A DNA stretch of 64,000 nt. It comes from Heterobasidion occidentale (lineage: Eukaryota; Basidiomycota; Agaricomycetes; Russulales; Bondarzewiaceae). Positions 34,105 through 45,523 of this stretch are shown in pieces. The DNA is taken from positions 1,116,001 through 1,180,000 of the forward strand of contig JBCAQO010000012.1 in assembly GCA_039111635.1 (NCBI GenBank), written 5' to 3'. The number at the start of each line of letters is the position of its first letter. The stretch's first letter is position 1. The notes under the pieces were generated by a model. The model was not told where the DNA came from, ran no database searches, and saw nothing but the letters and a program-made list of their open reading frames with translations. Both the position numbers and the translations under genes were made by a program.

Positions 34105-36351
34105 ATGTCTTTCTCGAGTCTACGAGCTGGAAGACAGTCAAAAGAACCCAAATCTTTGGTCAATGCTCCCAGTGCGGTAAAAGAGGAATCCGCAGCGCTC
34201 GTACCCACAAAAGCTACACCTTCTCTAGTGTCAGACTCAGCATCTGCGACTGGTGAATTATTGTACAGCACCATCCCAGGGTTTCTGGAGATCCGTACAA
34301 CTTCGGAGCACGGGCGTGGAATCTGGACAAAACAAGGAATCAAACGCGGTCAGCAGTGTCTCGCAGCTTCCGCGCCGTCCTTGTGCTCATTGATCGTCTT
34401 CGGCGCTTCGCAGGAGCTACCTTGCTGTCTGTGAAGCCCCATATCCATGTGCTCTCCACCAAAAACTTAGAATACTTCTGCTCGGCATGTATTTCCCCTG
34501 CTCCAGAATCAGGCTTGAAACGATGCACACGTTGCCGCGCCGTCTGGTACTGCAGCGCCGTACGTTCTCATCGCGAAACGAAGAGCTCTTGCACATGTTG
34601 AATTTGCTCATGACATATTGTAGACTTGTCAAAATAATGATTGGGCGACGCACAAGGCCGAGTGCTCTGCGATGCAACGATGGGCTGCAGGGGCGCCCTC
34701 GCCCGACGTCGCGATACCGGCGGAGCCTATCAGAGCTCTCGGTCGACTCCTCTGGAAAAAGCAAAAGCAAGGCCTGAAGAGCATTTGGGTGTATTTCGAT
34801 CATCACTTGTCGCTTGGACAACGCTTACTTTGACTACACAGGCTAGAGAAGTGGACGAAATGCAATCTCGTACGTCTCACACCTTCAAACCTCAATCCAG
34901 CGGCGCGCTGATGCGTCTCGATCTCGTTGTGATGTAGTTCGAAGTCACTACCTCCATCAGCGACGGAATCACATACACACCTTGCTCATGCTGTGATTCG
35001 TTACCTTGGACTGAACGCTCCTGGAGAATTAGGAGCCTTTGGCATCGCAAATGCAGCTGACATTGTCGATGTTATATCGAGGGTATGATGATTTCGTGTC
35101 TTTCTCATGAGGGCTTTGAGTTCAGACTGATTCTTCATACTCGCAGTTTACAACAAATTCTTTCACACTGACGTCGCCGTCGTTGAATCCATTGGGCGTT
35201 TCAGTTTCGCCTGTCGTTGCACTGATAAATCACTCTTGTGACCCAAATGCCGTCGTTGTATTCCCTCGCTCGTCGAGCAACCCATCTACTCAAGAACCCT
35301 GCATGCAGGTCGTTGCTATACGCGACATCGCTCCAGGAGAACAAGTGAAGAAACGTTATTTTCGTGGTGGCTTTTCAACGCTGATTTTTATATGTGTTCT
35401 AGGTTTTTACGGCTTATATAGACACGACTCTACCAAAATTGCAGAGGCAAATGGCTCTGGAATCGACATACAGTTTCAAGTGTAAATGTACCCTCTGCTC
35501 GGAAGTTGCATATACAGATTTAAGAGAAAGCGTATGGTGTCCGAAGAAATGCGGGGGAGCATGCCCTCTTCCCACTGAAGGTGCGCCATCATGGAGATTG
35601 ATAAACCCCTTGTTGAGATATTTTTTCATAGAGGATCCATTGACTCGCTGCAGAAGTGCAAGGCCGTCGTGATTGATACCGATGCTGTCCTCGACGCGGC
35701 CCGCATCGGCCAAGAAGCCCTAGACAAGGCCAACGCACTGCAATTCTCCAGTAAAGCTCACTCTCTCCCTTTGCCTTCACCGCATCGCACAACTCAATCG
35801 CCGTATCAATTCTCCTCTTAGACCTCCCCAAAGCCCTCCAACTAACAACGAACATCGTCCCCATCCTCACTTCCGCGAACCTCACTCCCGCCTCACATCC
35901 CCTCCTCTCGCTAACCCGTCTCCACCAATCTCTGCTCCTCGCATCCTTCCCTCCGACACTCACCCAAGACGCCCTCGACACCGTCATCCGTGCTGCCTCT
36001 TCGTCCCTGGCCGGCCTCTGCACAATTCTCCGCCCGGGACACCCCATCCGTGCGCTGGCTATCGCAGAGCTCGGAAAGCTTCTCGCGGTCGACGAGCCGT
36101 CTCCTGCCACGACTCCCTCGCCCGCAGGAGCGTTCCCGCCATCCGGCGCACCGCGCCTTAATTTGGCTTATGAACACTGGTCAAGGCCAGGCCGAGCTGA
36201 TGGTCGGGTTCGGAGAACAGAACGAAGGCGGGGAGGTAGGGAGGAGGTGCGAGAAATGATCGTGCGAGTGGAAAGAGAGCTGGCAGCGTGGAAGCAGGGT
36301 GTGAAGAATGATAGAGGACACGCCAACTTGCAGACGGGGCGACGAAAGTAA
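34105..36351 (+). CDS. SET-MYND (SMYD-type) protein lysine methyltransferase
   Basis: Nine exons: 34105-34348, 34414-34559, 34624-34788, 34842-34873, 34938-35082, 35147-35344, 35403-35580, 35632-35750, 35822-36351; about 585 residues. The SET domain is split by a MYND zinc finger as in the SMYD family: N-SET GRGIWTKQGIKRGATLL, then MYND with CSACI, CTRCRAVWYCS, CQNNDWATHKAEC (all seven Cys and the His present), then the SET core with ALINHSCDPNA and GEQVFTAYIDTTL, and post-SET cysteines FKCKCTLC. Such enzymes methylate lysines on histones or other proteins with SAM. Exon 8 needs a one-base shift near 35652-35656 (AGAAG) to pass from DPLTRC to KCKAVVIDTDAVLDA. Near 36175-36240 the C-terminal frame looks doubly shifted (LVKARAELMVGFGE is in another frame) before returning to REMIVRVERELAAW. 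The donor of exon 4 is a choice among close alternatives. Confidence 0.85.
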
Positions 36352-36492
36352 CGTTGTTCTGAGCATCGCTTGCTGAATGAAAACAAAGAGTGATTCGGTC
36401 GAAAACACGCCAACCAGATTACGATCCGTTACAAGAAGCTGTGTTGACAGGGAAAACAAGACTCGACGATGAAGACTATTTACATATGCCGA

Positions 36493-38724
36493 TCATGACG
36501 GTGCACTCTCAGCCTCAGCGTGTACCTCGTCCTCGTCCTGATCCTTTAAGATAAAAGAGACCTCGCTCTCGTCCAGCTCTACCGTCGTCTCACCCACCAA
36601 AGCCACAGGCTCTGTTTTCTGGAGGGGTTCTTCGGTTTGATTTCAGTCTCATGCTCTGCGTGCGCCGGCTCTGCGACGTCGATGTCCTTAGTCACTCTAG
36701 GATCCTCAACGACCTTTTCCTCGGCCTGCCCCTCATCATGTTTGGTTCCACGTCATTGAGGTCCACTTCTTCAAGATCTTTGATATCTTCGGATGATGGC
36801 TCTGGCTCTGGTCCTACCTCCGCTTCTGCCACTTCTCCCGTTGCATCCTCTGTCTCGCCCGTTTGGAGCGGCAGAGACGTCTTCTCAATCGCTGCCGTGG
36901 GGGGCTCTTCTACAGCGGTAGGCTCATCACAGCATCGACCGGTTTTCAGCTGTTTCCGAGATGACGGCCTCAACGGGCGCCGGTGCAGGCTCTTCCGTAG
37001 TTCCTGCGGATGCTTCATCCAAGGCCACAGGTTCTTCGGGTGCGGGACGATATCGTCCTCGGGTTGTGTAGAAGGAGTAGGAACAGCGAGAGGCTCGGCT
37101 GGACTGGGCTCGGGCTCGGGCTCGGGCGCGAACGTGGGTGCATCCACCTCTTCTGCTACATTGGGAACGTCCAGAGCCTTCAGGTTGCGCGCTTGGAGGA
37201 TCAGATGGCACCTCCTCGGATTCACGGGCGAGAGCAGGGTCCACAGATGAAAACTCGTCAATTGGTGAACCCGCCTCTGTCCCTCTCCCCTCTGCCTCAT
37301 CTGTCTCTTTCGCCTCCTCCTCCTCATGCACCTGTTCGACCACATACTCTTTTTCACCTTCTTCCTGAGCCTGCGTTTCTAACACTGGAGAAGCTTCCTC
37401 GACAGACGGAGGAGAGGCTTCGGGTGGGGGAAAAATGACGATTTCTTGGGGCTGCTCGTCCTCAGAGCCAGAGCCAGAGCCAGAGTCCGAATCGCCTACC
37501 AGTGACCTGGGCTCCTCCGAGTCCTCGTTCTTGGCCAGCTCCTCGGCCAGGATGAACGCCTCGCTGTGCACCATCGTATCCGTCCTACTCCGGCCCTTCC
37601 ACGGGCTTGGGTTGCGCTGCGGCGACGCCTCTGCGAGGGGTGCCCCGTGCCCGAGCCCGCTTTCGGTCGGGCTGGTGCTGGACTCGAATGGGTCCCCCGT
37701 GCCGCGTCCACGATCTCCTCCCCTGTGGTCTTCTTCCTGCTCCTGCTGCGCATACGCGTGCTGTGGGGCGGCGGCGGCGAGAATACGTGGGGGTTCGTGC
37801 TCGTGCTCGGGCTCGGGCTCGAGCACAGGAGTGGGGATGACTAGGAACTCGCGCGGGACGAGGTCGAATTGTCGATGAGCGCGAGGAAGCGGGCGTAGAG
37901 AGACGAGTCGGCCTCGGCCTGCTCGAAGACCTCGCGGTGGTGGAAATAGGCGTGGGCGAAGATGCGGCTGAGGCGCCGCGCGAGGGAGTTGAAGTGGCGG
38001 TGCGAGGCCGAGGGGATGGAGATTCTGTCGAAGGACACGGGTGTCAGAGTTGAGCGCTCGAGAACAGCAGCTGGACGAACGAACCGAGACGGGAATGCCC
38101 TCGGTGAATTGAGGAGCGCTGTCGCGCTGTCTATGGTGTGTAGGATATAGTCGATGGCGCAGCATTGCTATGTTATAAAAACTCTGTGTCAAGTTTGTAC
38201 CATGTTACCAAGGACAACGTACTCACCTCCATGGCGCCATCGGTGCCGTGGGCTACGCAGAGATACTGCCACTCGCCTGCTTTCATTTCTGGACATGTCG
38301 TCCGCGTGCATTCTTGCTGTAGCAGCGTAATGAGCGGATATGAGAGATCCTGCGCGAGTCGCCTACACGCGAACGAAGGCCAACACAATCAGCATGCCAC
38401 CACTGCATAACATGAGCTCGGAGACACGCACCGCAACTGCTCGTAGATCCAGCACGCCTTGTCGACGGCGAAGTCGCTCCTTGTTTCCTTCTCGCCCTCC
38501 TTCTCTTCGCCGTTCTCCTTCACTTCGGCGCCTTCCTTCCCACTGCTGGTATCTGGTACAGAGACGATGGCCTCGACGTCATGGATGTCCAGTCGAATCA
38601 GGAGCGAGATGTATTCCTGGAGCTGGAACGCGCTGTCGAGAGACGAGAGCGATGGGAGCGACTTGTCTGGATAAAAGTGGGACCTCCTGGAGCCTTTCAA
38701 AGGCCTCTGGACAACAGCAGTCAT
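36493..38724 (-). CDS. MOB3: MOB4/phocein-family protein with long acidic tail (several frame breaks)
   Basis: Four exons on the minus strand (38724-38432, 38362-38227, 38167-38085, 38024-36493). The first 240 residues or so form a MOB domain of the phocein/MOB4 type: FYPDKSLP, YPLITLLQQECTRTTC (the C-x4-C zinc ligands), EWQYLCVAHG, CCAIDYILHT, FPSRISIPSASHRHFNSLAR, RIFAHAYFHHREVFEQ (the histidine ligands) and SSLYARFLALI. This class is a core STRIPAK subunit (Neurospora MOB-3, Sordaria MOB3) acting in hyphal fusion, septation and fruiting; that role is by family. After LID-N the frame must move by one at 37867-37870 to give FDLVPREFLVIP. A long Glu/Pro/Ser-rich acidic tail then switches frame at least four more times down to a stop at 36493. 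Each switch fits a one-base indel, so the tail sequence is unreliable. Confidence 0.85.
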
Positions 38725-39053
38725 GATTGCTCTGAGGGTGTTTAGCTTTGCGGGACGCGACGTGCTGAACACTTCGTAATGGTTCTCAATCCGGGCTACC
38801 CTAGATCTGACGGCTACTAGTGACTGCTACTGAGATTTTAAACTCAGATCGTAGTTCGTCGTTGTCTGCTGACTCTGACCGCAAGCTTGACCGCTTTGTG
38901 CCGTCATGTGCAACGAAACGTACTGCTGCAGCTGCTCCTGCGAAAGAGATCCCTCTCTCGTCGACTTCTAGCTAAACCTTGTTATGCAGGACGATATATT
39001 CGCTCGATTCGATATGCCGTGGGTCGACAAGGTTGCTTAGATACCACCATACC

Positions 39054-41165
39054 ATGCTCTCCTATCTCAACGCACACCGTCGCGCTTGGTGAGTGCTCAC
39101 TCACATACATGCACACCTCGAATATCCTATTGAAGATACTCAAACGCACTTGTAAGTCACGAGAAGCAGCGAGAGCGCGAAGACAGTATCGCCGCGCTAC
39201 CCGCTGAATACCGCGCCCCGCTGACCGCACAAGACGTCGACATCCTCCGCCAACCCGCCTCCGCCATCGTCTCGCGCGTTCAATCTGGGACTCTTTCGCC
39301 CAAAGAGGTTCTCCTAGCCTATGGAAAGAAAGCTCTACTCGCGCACGCCGATACCAACTGCCTCACCGAGATTATCATCCCCAAAGCCGAATCGTGGGCT
39401 CAAGAACCCAAGGCGAAGCAGGGTCCGCTGGCCGGCATGCCCATCAGCCTCAAAGACAGCACTGGCGTCGCCGGATTCGATGCTTGCATCGGATACTCGA
39501 AGTGGGTTCACAAGCCCTTTTCCAAAGACGCGCCCATCGTCGCCCTCCTTCGCGATGCGGGTGCCCTCCCGTTCGTCAAGACCAATGTCCCCATCACGCT
39601 GCTCTCCTTCGAGTCGAACTCGGACGTCTTCGGCCGCACGACGAACCCGCACTCAAAGGGGTTCTCCCCAGGCGGCTCTTCGGGCGGGGAGGGCGCGCTT
39701 CTCGCTCTTGGGGGTTCGCGCCTTGGGCTCGGTACGGATGTCGCGGGGTCCGTACGCGTGCCGGCACACTACAGTGGGGTTTACACGATCAAGGCGTCCT
39801 CGGGACGGTTCCCCAAGGTGGGCAACGCGTCGGGGATGGTAGGCCAGGAAGGCATACCTGCTGTATACTCGCCCATGACGCGAACGCTAGAAGACCTCGA
39901 GACGTTTTGGAAGGCAGTCGTGAGCATGAAACCCTGGGAATATGATCCATCTGTGAGAGCGCCTTGTCTTGACTCGGAATTCCAACCCGTAATTTCGTCA
40001 TGCTGACCGAGGGATCAGTGTATTCCTATTCCTTGGAGGGAAATCGACTTGCCGGGAAAGAAGACGTTGAGATGGGGCGTAATATGGGATGATGGTCTGT
40101 ACCTCAGGCGGTCTCGCGCAGCATTTTGTCATTCACCTCATTTGTTTCGTACTTTGCAGGGATTGTGACGCCCTCCCCGGCATGCAAGCGCGCTCTGCAG
40201 GAGGTCGTATCCGCGTTGGAGGCCAACGGTCACGAAGTCGTCGATATGTATGCGTGCTTGCTTGCAGTCCCTGATCAATTCACAGCTTATGATCTGTGCG
40301 TGCCGTCCCCAGTGAGCCCCCGAGCCCCTTGAGAGCACTCGAGATCGGCTCTCAACTTCTAGCCAACGCTTGTGAGTCAGCCAATGCTCTGTCAAATATA
40401 ACTCCTTACACGGCTTTCTCAAGGCCTCACCGCCTCCTCCTACATTCAGCCACACGAAGCCAACGATCCGGGCGTGGCGCTCGGCACGCGCGCCCTTCGT
40501 GTTCCCTTCGCACGCTCCCTCGCGCGCCTCCACGCGCTCTCCTACCGTGTTCCCCTCTCCGCTCCACCCCTTCCAGCCCGCGGATCCACTCTATGCTTCC
40601 CTCGTCGAGGGATGGCACGTGCATTCTGGTCAGGAGCACTACACGGCCGTTGGCGCACGCGATGCGTACCGGCGGGAGTGGTTCGATTTCTGGAAGGCGC
40701 AGGACCTGGACTTCGTTCTGACAGTGCCGAATGCGTTGCCGGCCGTGCGGCACGGTGGGAATAAAGAGGGGTGGAAGGCGTGCGGCTATACGTTCTTGTT
40801 CAACGTCGTGAGTATCGCACTTGCTATTTCTGTTTCGTGCGTATCCCCATGCGATGTCCTGATCCGCTACGTCAAAGCTCGACTACGCCGCCGGCGTGCT
40901 TCCCATCACGCACGTCGACCGAGCGCTCGACGCCATCGCCTCCACCGGTAAGCCATCTTCGTACCGCAACGCCATTGAGGCAGGCGCCTACCGCGGCCCG
41001 CGTGGGTACGACGCCGATGCGATGCATGGGCTACCCGTGGGCGTGCAGATCGTTGGGCGGCGACTAGAGGAGGAAAAGGTACTCGCGGGGATGCAGATCA
41101 TCGAGGGCCTGTTGAAAAAAGCAGGAAAGGGGTATGAGGGGCTGCTAGTGGATGTGAACGCGTGA
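39054..41165 (+). CDS. Amidase-signature family enzyme (acetamidase-like)
   Basis: Seven exons: 39054-39088, 39157-39952, 40019-40094, 40160-40247, 40313-40371, 40424-40807, 40878-41165; about 550 residues. It shows the amidase-signature fold: LPAEYRAPLTAQDVDIL and AYGKKALLAHADTNCLTEI at the N-terminus, the catalytic Lys in PLAGMPISLKD, the cis-Ser in GFSPGGSSGGEGALLA, the nucleophile Ser in GLGTDVAGSVRVPA, and the C-terminal FVLTVPNALPAV, YAAGVLPITHVD and GLPVGVQIVGRR. Members hydrolyse amides to acid plus ammonia; fungal acetamidases feed nitrogen and carbon metabolism. Exon 6 has one base too many around 40553-40562, seen by comparison with the decayed copy at 49.6 kb, where the same stretch stays in frame. 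It diverges from the MOB gene across 329 bp. It is the only copy in the window with exons 1-2 and the catalytic residues. Confidence 0.88.
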
Positions 41166-41777
41166 TCGTGTTGTAGGATTTAAATGGATCGAGCGTGTGT
41201 AATTATAGTTCTGGCACTGCGCCGTCTCGCTTGTCGGGTTTGTCGGGTCTGGCTTTGGTGGGGCGCACTATCGTGTTTCGAGTGTCTAATAGTGAGTTGT
41301 TGAGCACTTCCGATTTGTGTTTTCGACTGATCACCCCTAGCCCGATTGATGATTGTGTGTTGCTGTGAAGACAAGTTGATGTTGATGGTGAGGGAGAGAA
41401 GCGGGTAAGAGGTTTGGCCCATTCAGTGGGGATGACACACCTCGCGCTGCCTCCTTTGCTCCGGTATCCGTCTCAGACACTCTCTAAAAACACAACGACT
41501 GCAATGTTCTGTGTTGGTCAGCAACGGAGACTATCATTTTGTGTCTTCCCACACAATTCGTGGGATCACCTCGCGCATCCAAAAAAGACCTGTTTCTAAG
41601 CATCTCATCAAAGCTACTCTGACATATACTTAAGCCCAGCCATGTCTGTCTTTCAGTGCTTGCGTCTTTTTCCACAACATCCTCGGAACCGAGATCGCTT
41701 GGCCGTTCCCCCACGGACTCTCTAGATTGAAAACCACCATACTGAAAGTCCTTTCTTGTTTGAAGATAAGACTGCAT
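41166..41777. other. Amidase 3' region and DUF6533-1 promoter
   Basis: The sequence from about 41.2 to 41.35 kb reappears after each amidase fragment (44.55 and 50.25 kb), and that from 41.5 to 41.78 kb reappears upstream of other DUF6533 copies, best at 50.9-51.17 kb. A conserved CATATACTTAAGCCCAGC-like block lies about 150 bp before the ATG. Confidence 0.6.
41547..41565. promoter_or_regulatory. Conserved inverted repeat upstream of DUF6533 copy 1
   Basis: TCCCAC-N7-GTGGGA with spacer ACAATTC, 213 bp before the ATG of the membrane-protein gene. It is kept with one mismatch upstream of copy 3. A candidate binding site for a dimeric zinc-cluster or similar regulator. Confidence 0.4.
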
Positions 41778-43534
41778 ATGGAGGACAATACGTAGGCCTC
41801 TCTCCATGTGCAGGTGAACGGGCAATTTTGATTATCATCCGCTTTGCAGTGCTCTCTACGATTACCTCGAACTCTTGCCTATCAGTAAGGTCAATCCTGT
41901 GCTATGGTCCATTGGATGCTGATTTTTCATGTATCATTGAACCCGTAGCCATCCTTTACTACGACCATCTCATCACCCTTCCAGAGGAACTTTGGTATAT
42001 ATGGAGACGACCTCGCTCTATGGCTTCAGCGTGGTTCTTCATTAACCGGTACATACCGTTCCTGGGGACCGCCGTGGTGCTGGGTCTCCAGTTCGGTAGC
42101 TTTGACGAAGAAGTGAGGACTTTTGCGATTTGAACCGATCGGTGCTCATCAAATTTGCCCGCGTTATTGGGCTACTACTGGCCAGAGGTATGCTTAGCTT
42201 CTTGAAGGGTGAACCGAGGTGTTGAAGCCGTTGCAGTTGCAGGGTCGACACATTGCTCCGCCAAGTGCTGCTAGTTGTGATCCAGGCTATCATCTGCAGT
42301 GCGTCCAACCAGTGCACTGCTTTGCTCCATTATTTGCATCGCCCATATCCATCGTCTTTTAGCGATATCAGCCATACGCACATACGCCCTTTACGGTCGC
42401 TCGAGAAGAATCCTTGGACTGATCCTAACCATCGGGGTGGGAGTAACGTCCGTCGTTTGCGTGAGTCCGTCATGCTGTACAACAGAATGAATATAGCTCA
42501 GTCCCTTTTAGTGGTCACTGGTGGGCGAACATACAACCAGCATGGTACTTGATGGGGGGAGGTGTCGGGGTGTCATGGCCCATACTACGTACGTGTTCCA
42601 CATAGTATAACCTAGTTTCCTCGCTTGCTGACCTCCCATATGTTTTAGGGCAGTTCGTGAGGACACTCCATGCAATACATGCAGGTTCACCTCATCTGAA
42701 CGCGATTTTGCTTGCAGACTTGGCGACCGCGTGGGAGGCAGTACTTGTGTTCGATCTTCTCATCTTCGTGCTGATTGTCCTCAAGTCATGTCAAATCAGA
42801 GTAGGGCCCGAATGGTCGAAGACAGTCAAGCTTGCGAATAAAGGACTGATGCAGATATTGTTGCAGGATGGTGAGTGTTGGCCCTATTCAGGTTCATGTT
42901 GTTTTTGAATATGTGCACCGGCAGGCGGTCTGTACTTTGGGTGAGGCACTTCCGTGAATATCATGTTCAAAGGATATACATGTTCATTTGTCGACGTCTA
43001 ACCGAATTGACAGAATCATCTCGCTGGCCAACCTCGCAAACGTTCTTACGTTTTATGTACGTGGCAATCTCACAGACATTCACCCTGGACATGCAAATAA
43101 TACAACTCACAGCTCGATCCGGTACGCCTGTGTAATGTAGACAGATCCATTCGCGCTAACACCCCTCCCTCTCTCGCGCGGCGTGCGATCCGTAAGCCCG
43201 CGTTGAGAGGCACCTTATCCACGTTCTCAAGCTGGCAAGTCTCGCTGCTGCTCTGTTGTCTACCCAAAGACTATGTCCTGACTACTTATTCAATTTGCTC
43301 AGTATCTCGACGACGATGATGTCGCGGCTGATGCTGCACGTCCACAAAGTGATTGCTGCCCCACCACTGGGCGATACGATGGTCCGCGACTTGGAAACTC
43401 TAGAATTTAACGCTGTTCAGATGACAGAGCATAGCGCGAACGCTGGACAAATCATCTTGGAAGATGCCAGTCGCGATGCTACTCAAAGTAGTATATCGGA
43501 GACATCGCGCTCCATGCACGAGACTGTTCAGTAG
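41778..43534 (+). CDS. DUF6533-type multi-pass membrane protein, copy 1
   Basis: About eight exons beginning ATG 41778 (MEDNT...) with a 15-nt first exon; the family-defining region is ALYDYLELLPI, then ILYYDHLITLPEELWYIWRR and FFINRYIPFLGTAVVLGLQF. Later exons encode RQVLLVVIQAIIC, IRTYALYGRSRRILGLILTIG, ATAWEAVLVFDLLIFVLIVLKS and SLANLANVLTFY. Together these give about seven hydrophobic segments, as in the basidiomycete DUF6533 family. The last exon (about 43314-43534) starts ISTTMMSRLMLHVHKVI and ends in an acidic cytoplasmic-type tail. Function unknown; the serpentine layout suggests a receptor-like or transport role, but that is inference. I see no clear frame break in the exons I could check. 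Middle exon borders are approximate. Confidence 0.72.
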
Positions 43535-44035
43535 AAGAGAACCGAAGACAGGGTACATAGGATGGTTTTGTATCAAAAGCCTCCGTTTAGGCGGGTATGC
43601 ACGTGCCGCATTGGGACATTTTGAGCTAAAACCGACGTCATCGAGAATGCTCCCCTGGCCTTTGTCCAATGCACTCGCGTCAATGCCCTAGAAGACGAAG
43701 CGGCGGGTACCAAACCGCGCAAGTAACTTATGAAGGTCTGCTGCAGCAAGGAGTGGTTGTTCAACCGATCGCCACTGGTTTTCCAGAGAAAATAAAGCTC
43801 CGCAGGAGTTCTTGGGTTCGCGGGACCAGGAGGCGAAGGCTATTCACGAAAGCTGTGAGCTCGTTAGATTCATCTATGACAGACAAGACATAGAGGAGGC
43901 ATATCGGAGGGATCAGATGGCCAAGGGATTGAGCAGGAGGCACGAAGCGACGAAGCAAAACCGACGGGAGGACTCAAAATGCCACTGCCGACGGTATCAG
44001 TCGACTGGAAATGCGTCTATCTGCTCTTACTGGAT
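43535..44035. other. Spacer after DUF6533 copy 1
   Basis: Contains a frame with LVRFIYDRQDIEEAYRRDQM that has charged, helical composition but no match I can name. It may be part of the duplicated unit or a decayed exon. Confidence 0.3.
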
Positions 44036-44420
44036 CTTTGATCCTTCTCATCCTCTACGGGAGCGCGATTTAACGGCAGCGATCCCCTCTCGACATTTGT
44101 TTACAACGCCGCCGGGCGCATCGTCGCCTCTAGCTCCTCTACAACACAACGTGGCGCTCTTCTCCCATGTCCCCCTTCTCTGTCTTCACCCCTTCCGCCC
44201 GCCGATTCACTCTATGGGTCCCTCGTTGAGAATAGGCACGTCCACTGCGACTAGGAGTACTACGCAGCTGTCGGCGCGCACGACGCGTACCGGCGATATT
44301 GGTCCAAGCTCTAGAAAGCGACGGACACGAACTTTGTGTTGACTGTACCAAACCATGTCAAATGCGTTGCCGACCACGGCGGAAAAATGAAGGGATGGAA
44401 GGCGTGCGAATACATCGTGA
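44036..44420 (+). pseudogene. Amidase fragment (3' part), heavily decayed
   Basis: From about 44175 the sequence parallels amidase exon 6: HPFRPP, GSLVENRHVH, AHDAYRRYW and FVLTVPNH can be read, but with in-frame TAG codons and frame changes. The upstream 44036-44170 matches the sequence that precedes the other truncated amidase at 48.94-49.05 kb (GATCTTTGATCC...), not the intact gene. The catalytic exons are missing. Confidence 0.7.
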
Positions 44421-45523
44421 GTGTTGAGTCTATTTCTGGTTGCGTTTTCCGCTCTCTGATCGTTGTTTTTGTTTGCGAAGCGCCTATCTCCATCTGACTG
44501 TCCGCTAAGTTGAAGCTCGCTATGCCGCCTGCGTCTGCTCCGTCTCATTTGAGTGCACTTTTGCATTTTCGACGTGTTTGTGTTTTCTGTATCTAACGAT
44601 CAGTGAGTCATTGAGTACTTCTGGTATGGTATCTCGACTTACCCGTCCGTGCTGTTCGCTGCGACATCAGTCTATCATGGAAATCACGGCGAAGTCTAGG
44701 CTGATGATCGATTTGTGCGATGCTGGCAAACGTTGCACCGTCAAACTGTTTCGGATCGTCGTCAGAATCGATGAAGAGCGAGCGAAGTAATCAGAAGTTG
44801 GCGTCTTATCAAGTAGACTTCGACCAAAAAATATCCAGTATATCACTTCGGCTTGACTAGTGTTTTGTCTCTGCCTAGAATGGACAACAGCTTAGAGCAC
44901 CGCGGATACCTAAATTTTGCAGTGGAGTTGAGCTTTCGTAGGAACTTTCTTTCTGACATCGACCACGTCACCCGGGAGACGAGAGGCTTTCTAATGATGA
45001 AAGTGACCAACCGGGACCTGTATTGTGACAGGTGGGTCTTTGTTCTCTAACCTTACTTCACATCGCTGTGGATGCGCCTTTAGGAGCAAACCATCTGTCA
45101 TGTTTGGCTAAGTGTAGGGGAATCTCTGATCACAATCACGGTGTCATCAACCAAGCAGGAAAGAGCTTTATGCACCTATTTTTAGAGCAGTGATCGAAAG
45201 CCCGAAACAACTTCGGGTGAAGATATCTGAGCCAAATCGCTTCTGCGTTAGGGATGCAGACCTCCCGGTGACTATGTGTCTCCGAGTATATCGACGAACG
45301 TGGTTTGTCTTATTGGTTGCTAAACAAACAATTCTTGCTAGGTGAGATCCCATCAGGATGAAGCTCTTATAAAGGACTCAGGCCCATCGATATGTATCCT
45401 TCAGTCCAGGCGTCATTATCTTCCTCACTCAAGTCGCTAGTCGCCTCCCGTCTCCCCGCTGCCTCACTGACCTTCTGATTTGAAACATCAGCACATTTAA
45501 ACTTCCTTCAGATTCAATTGTAT
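44421..45523. other. Spacer and promoter region of DUF6533 copy 2
   Basis: Homologous to the spacers at 50.2-51.17 and 53.1-53.8 kb. The recognisable block is an ACGAGAGGCTTTCTAATGATG-like stretch (44.98 kb), shared with 50.7 and 53.3 kb. No independent gene is called. Confidence 0.5.
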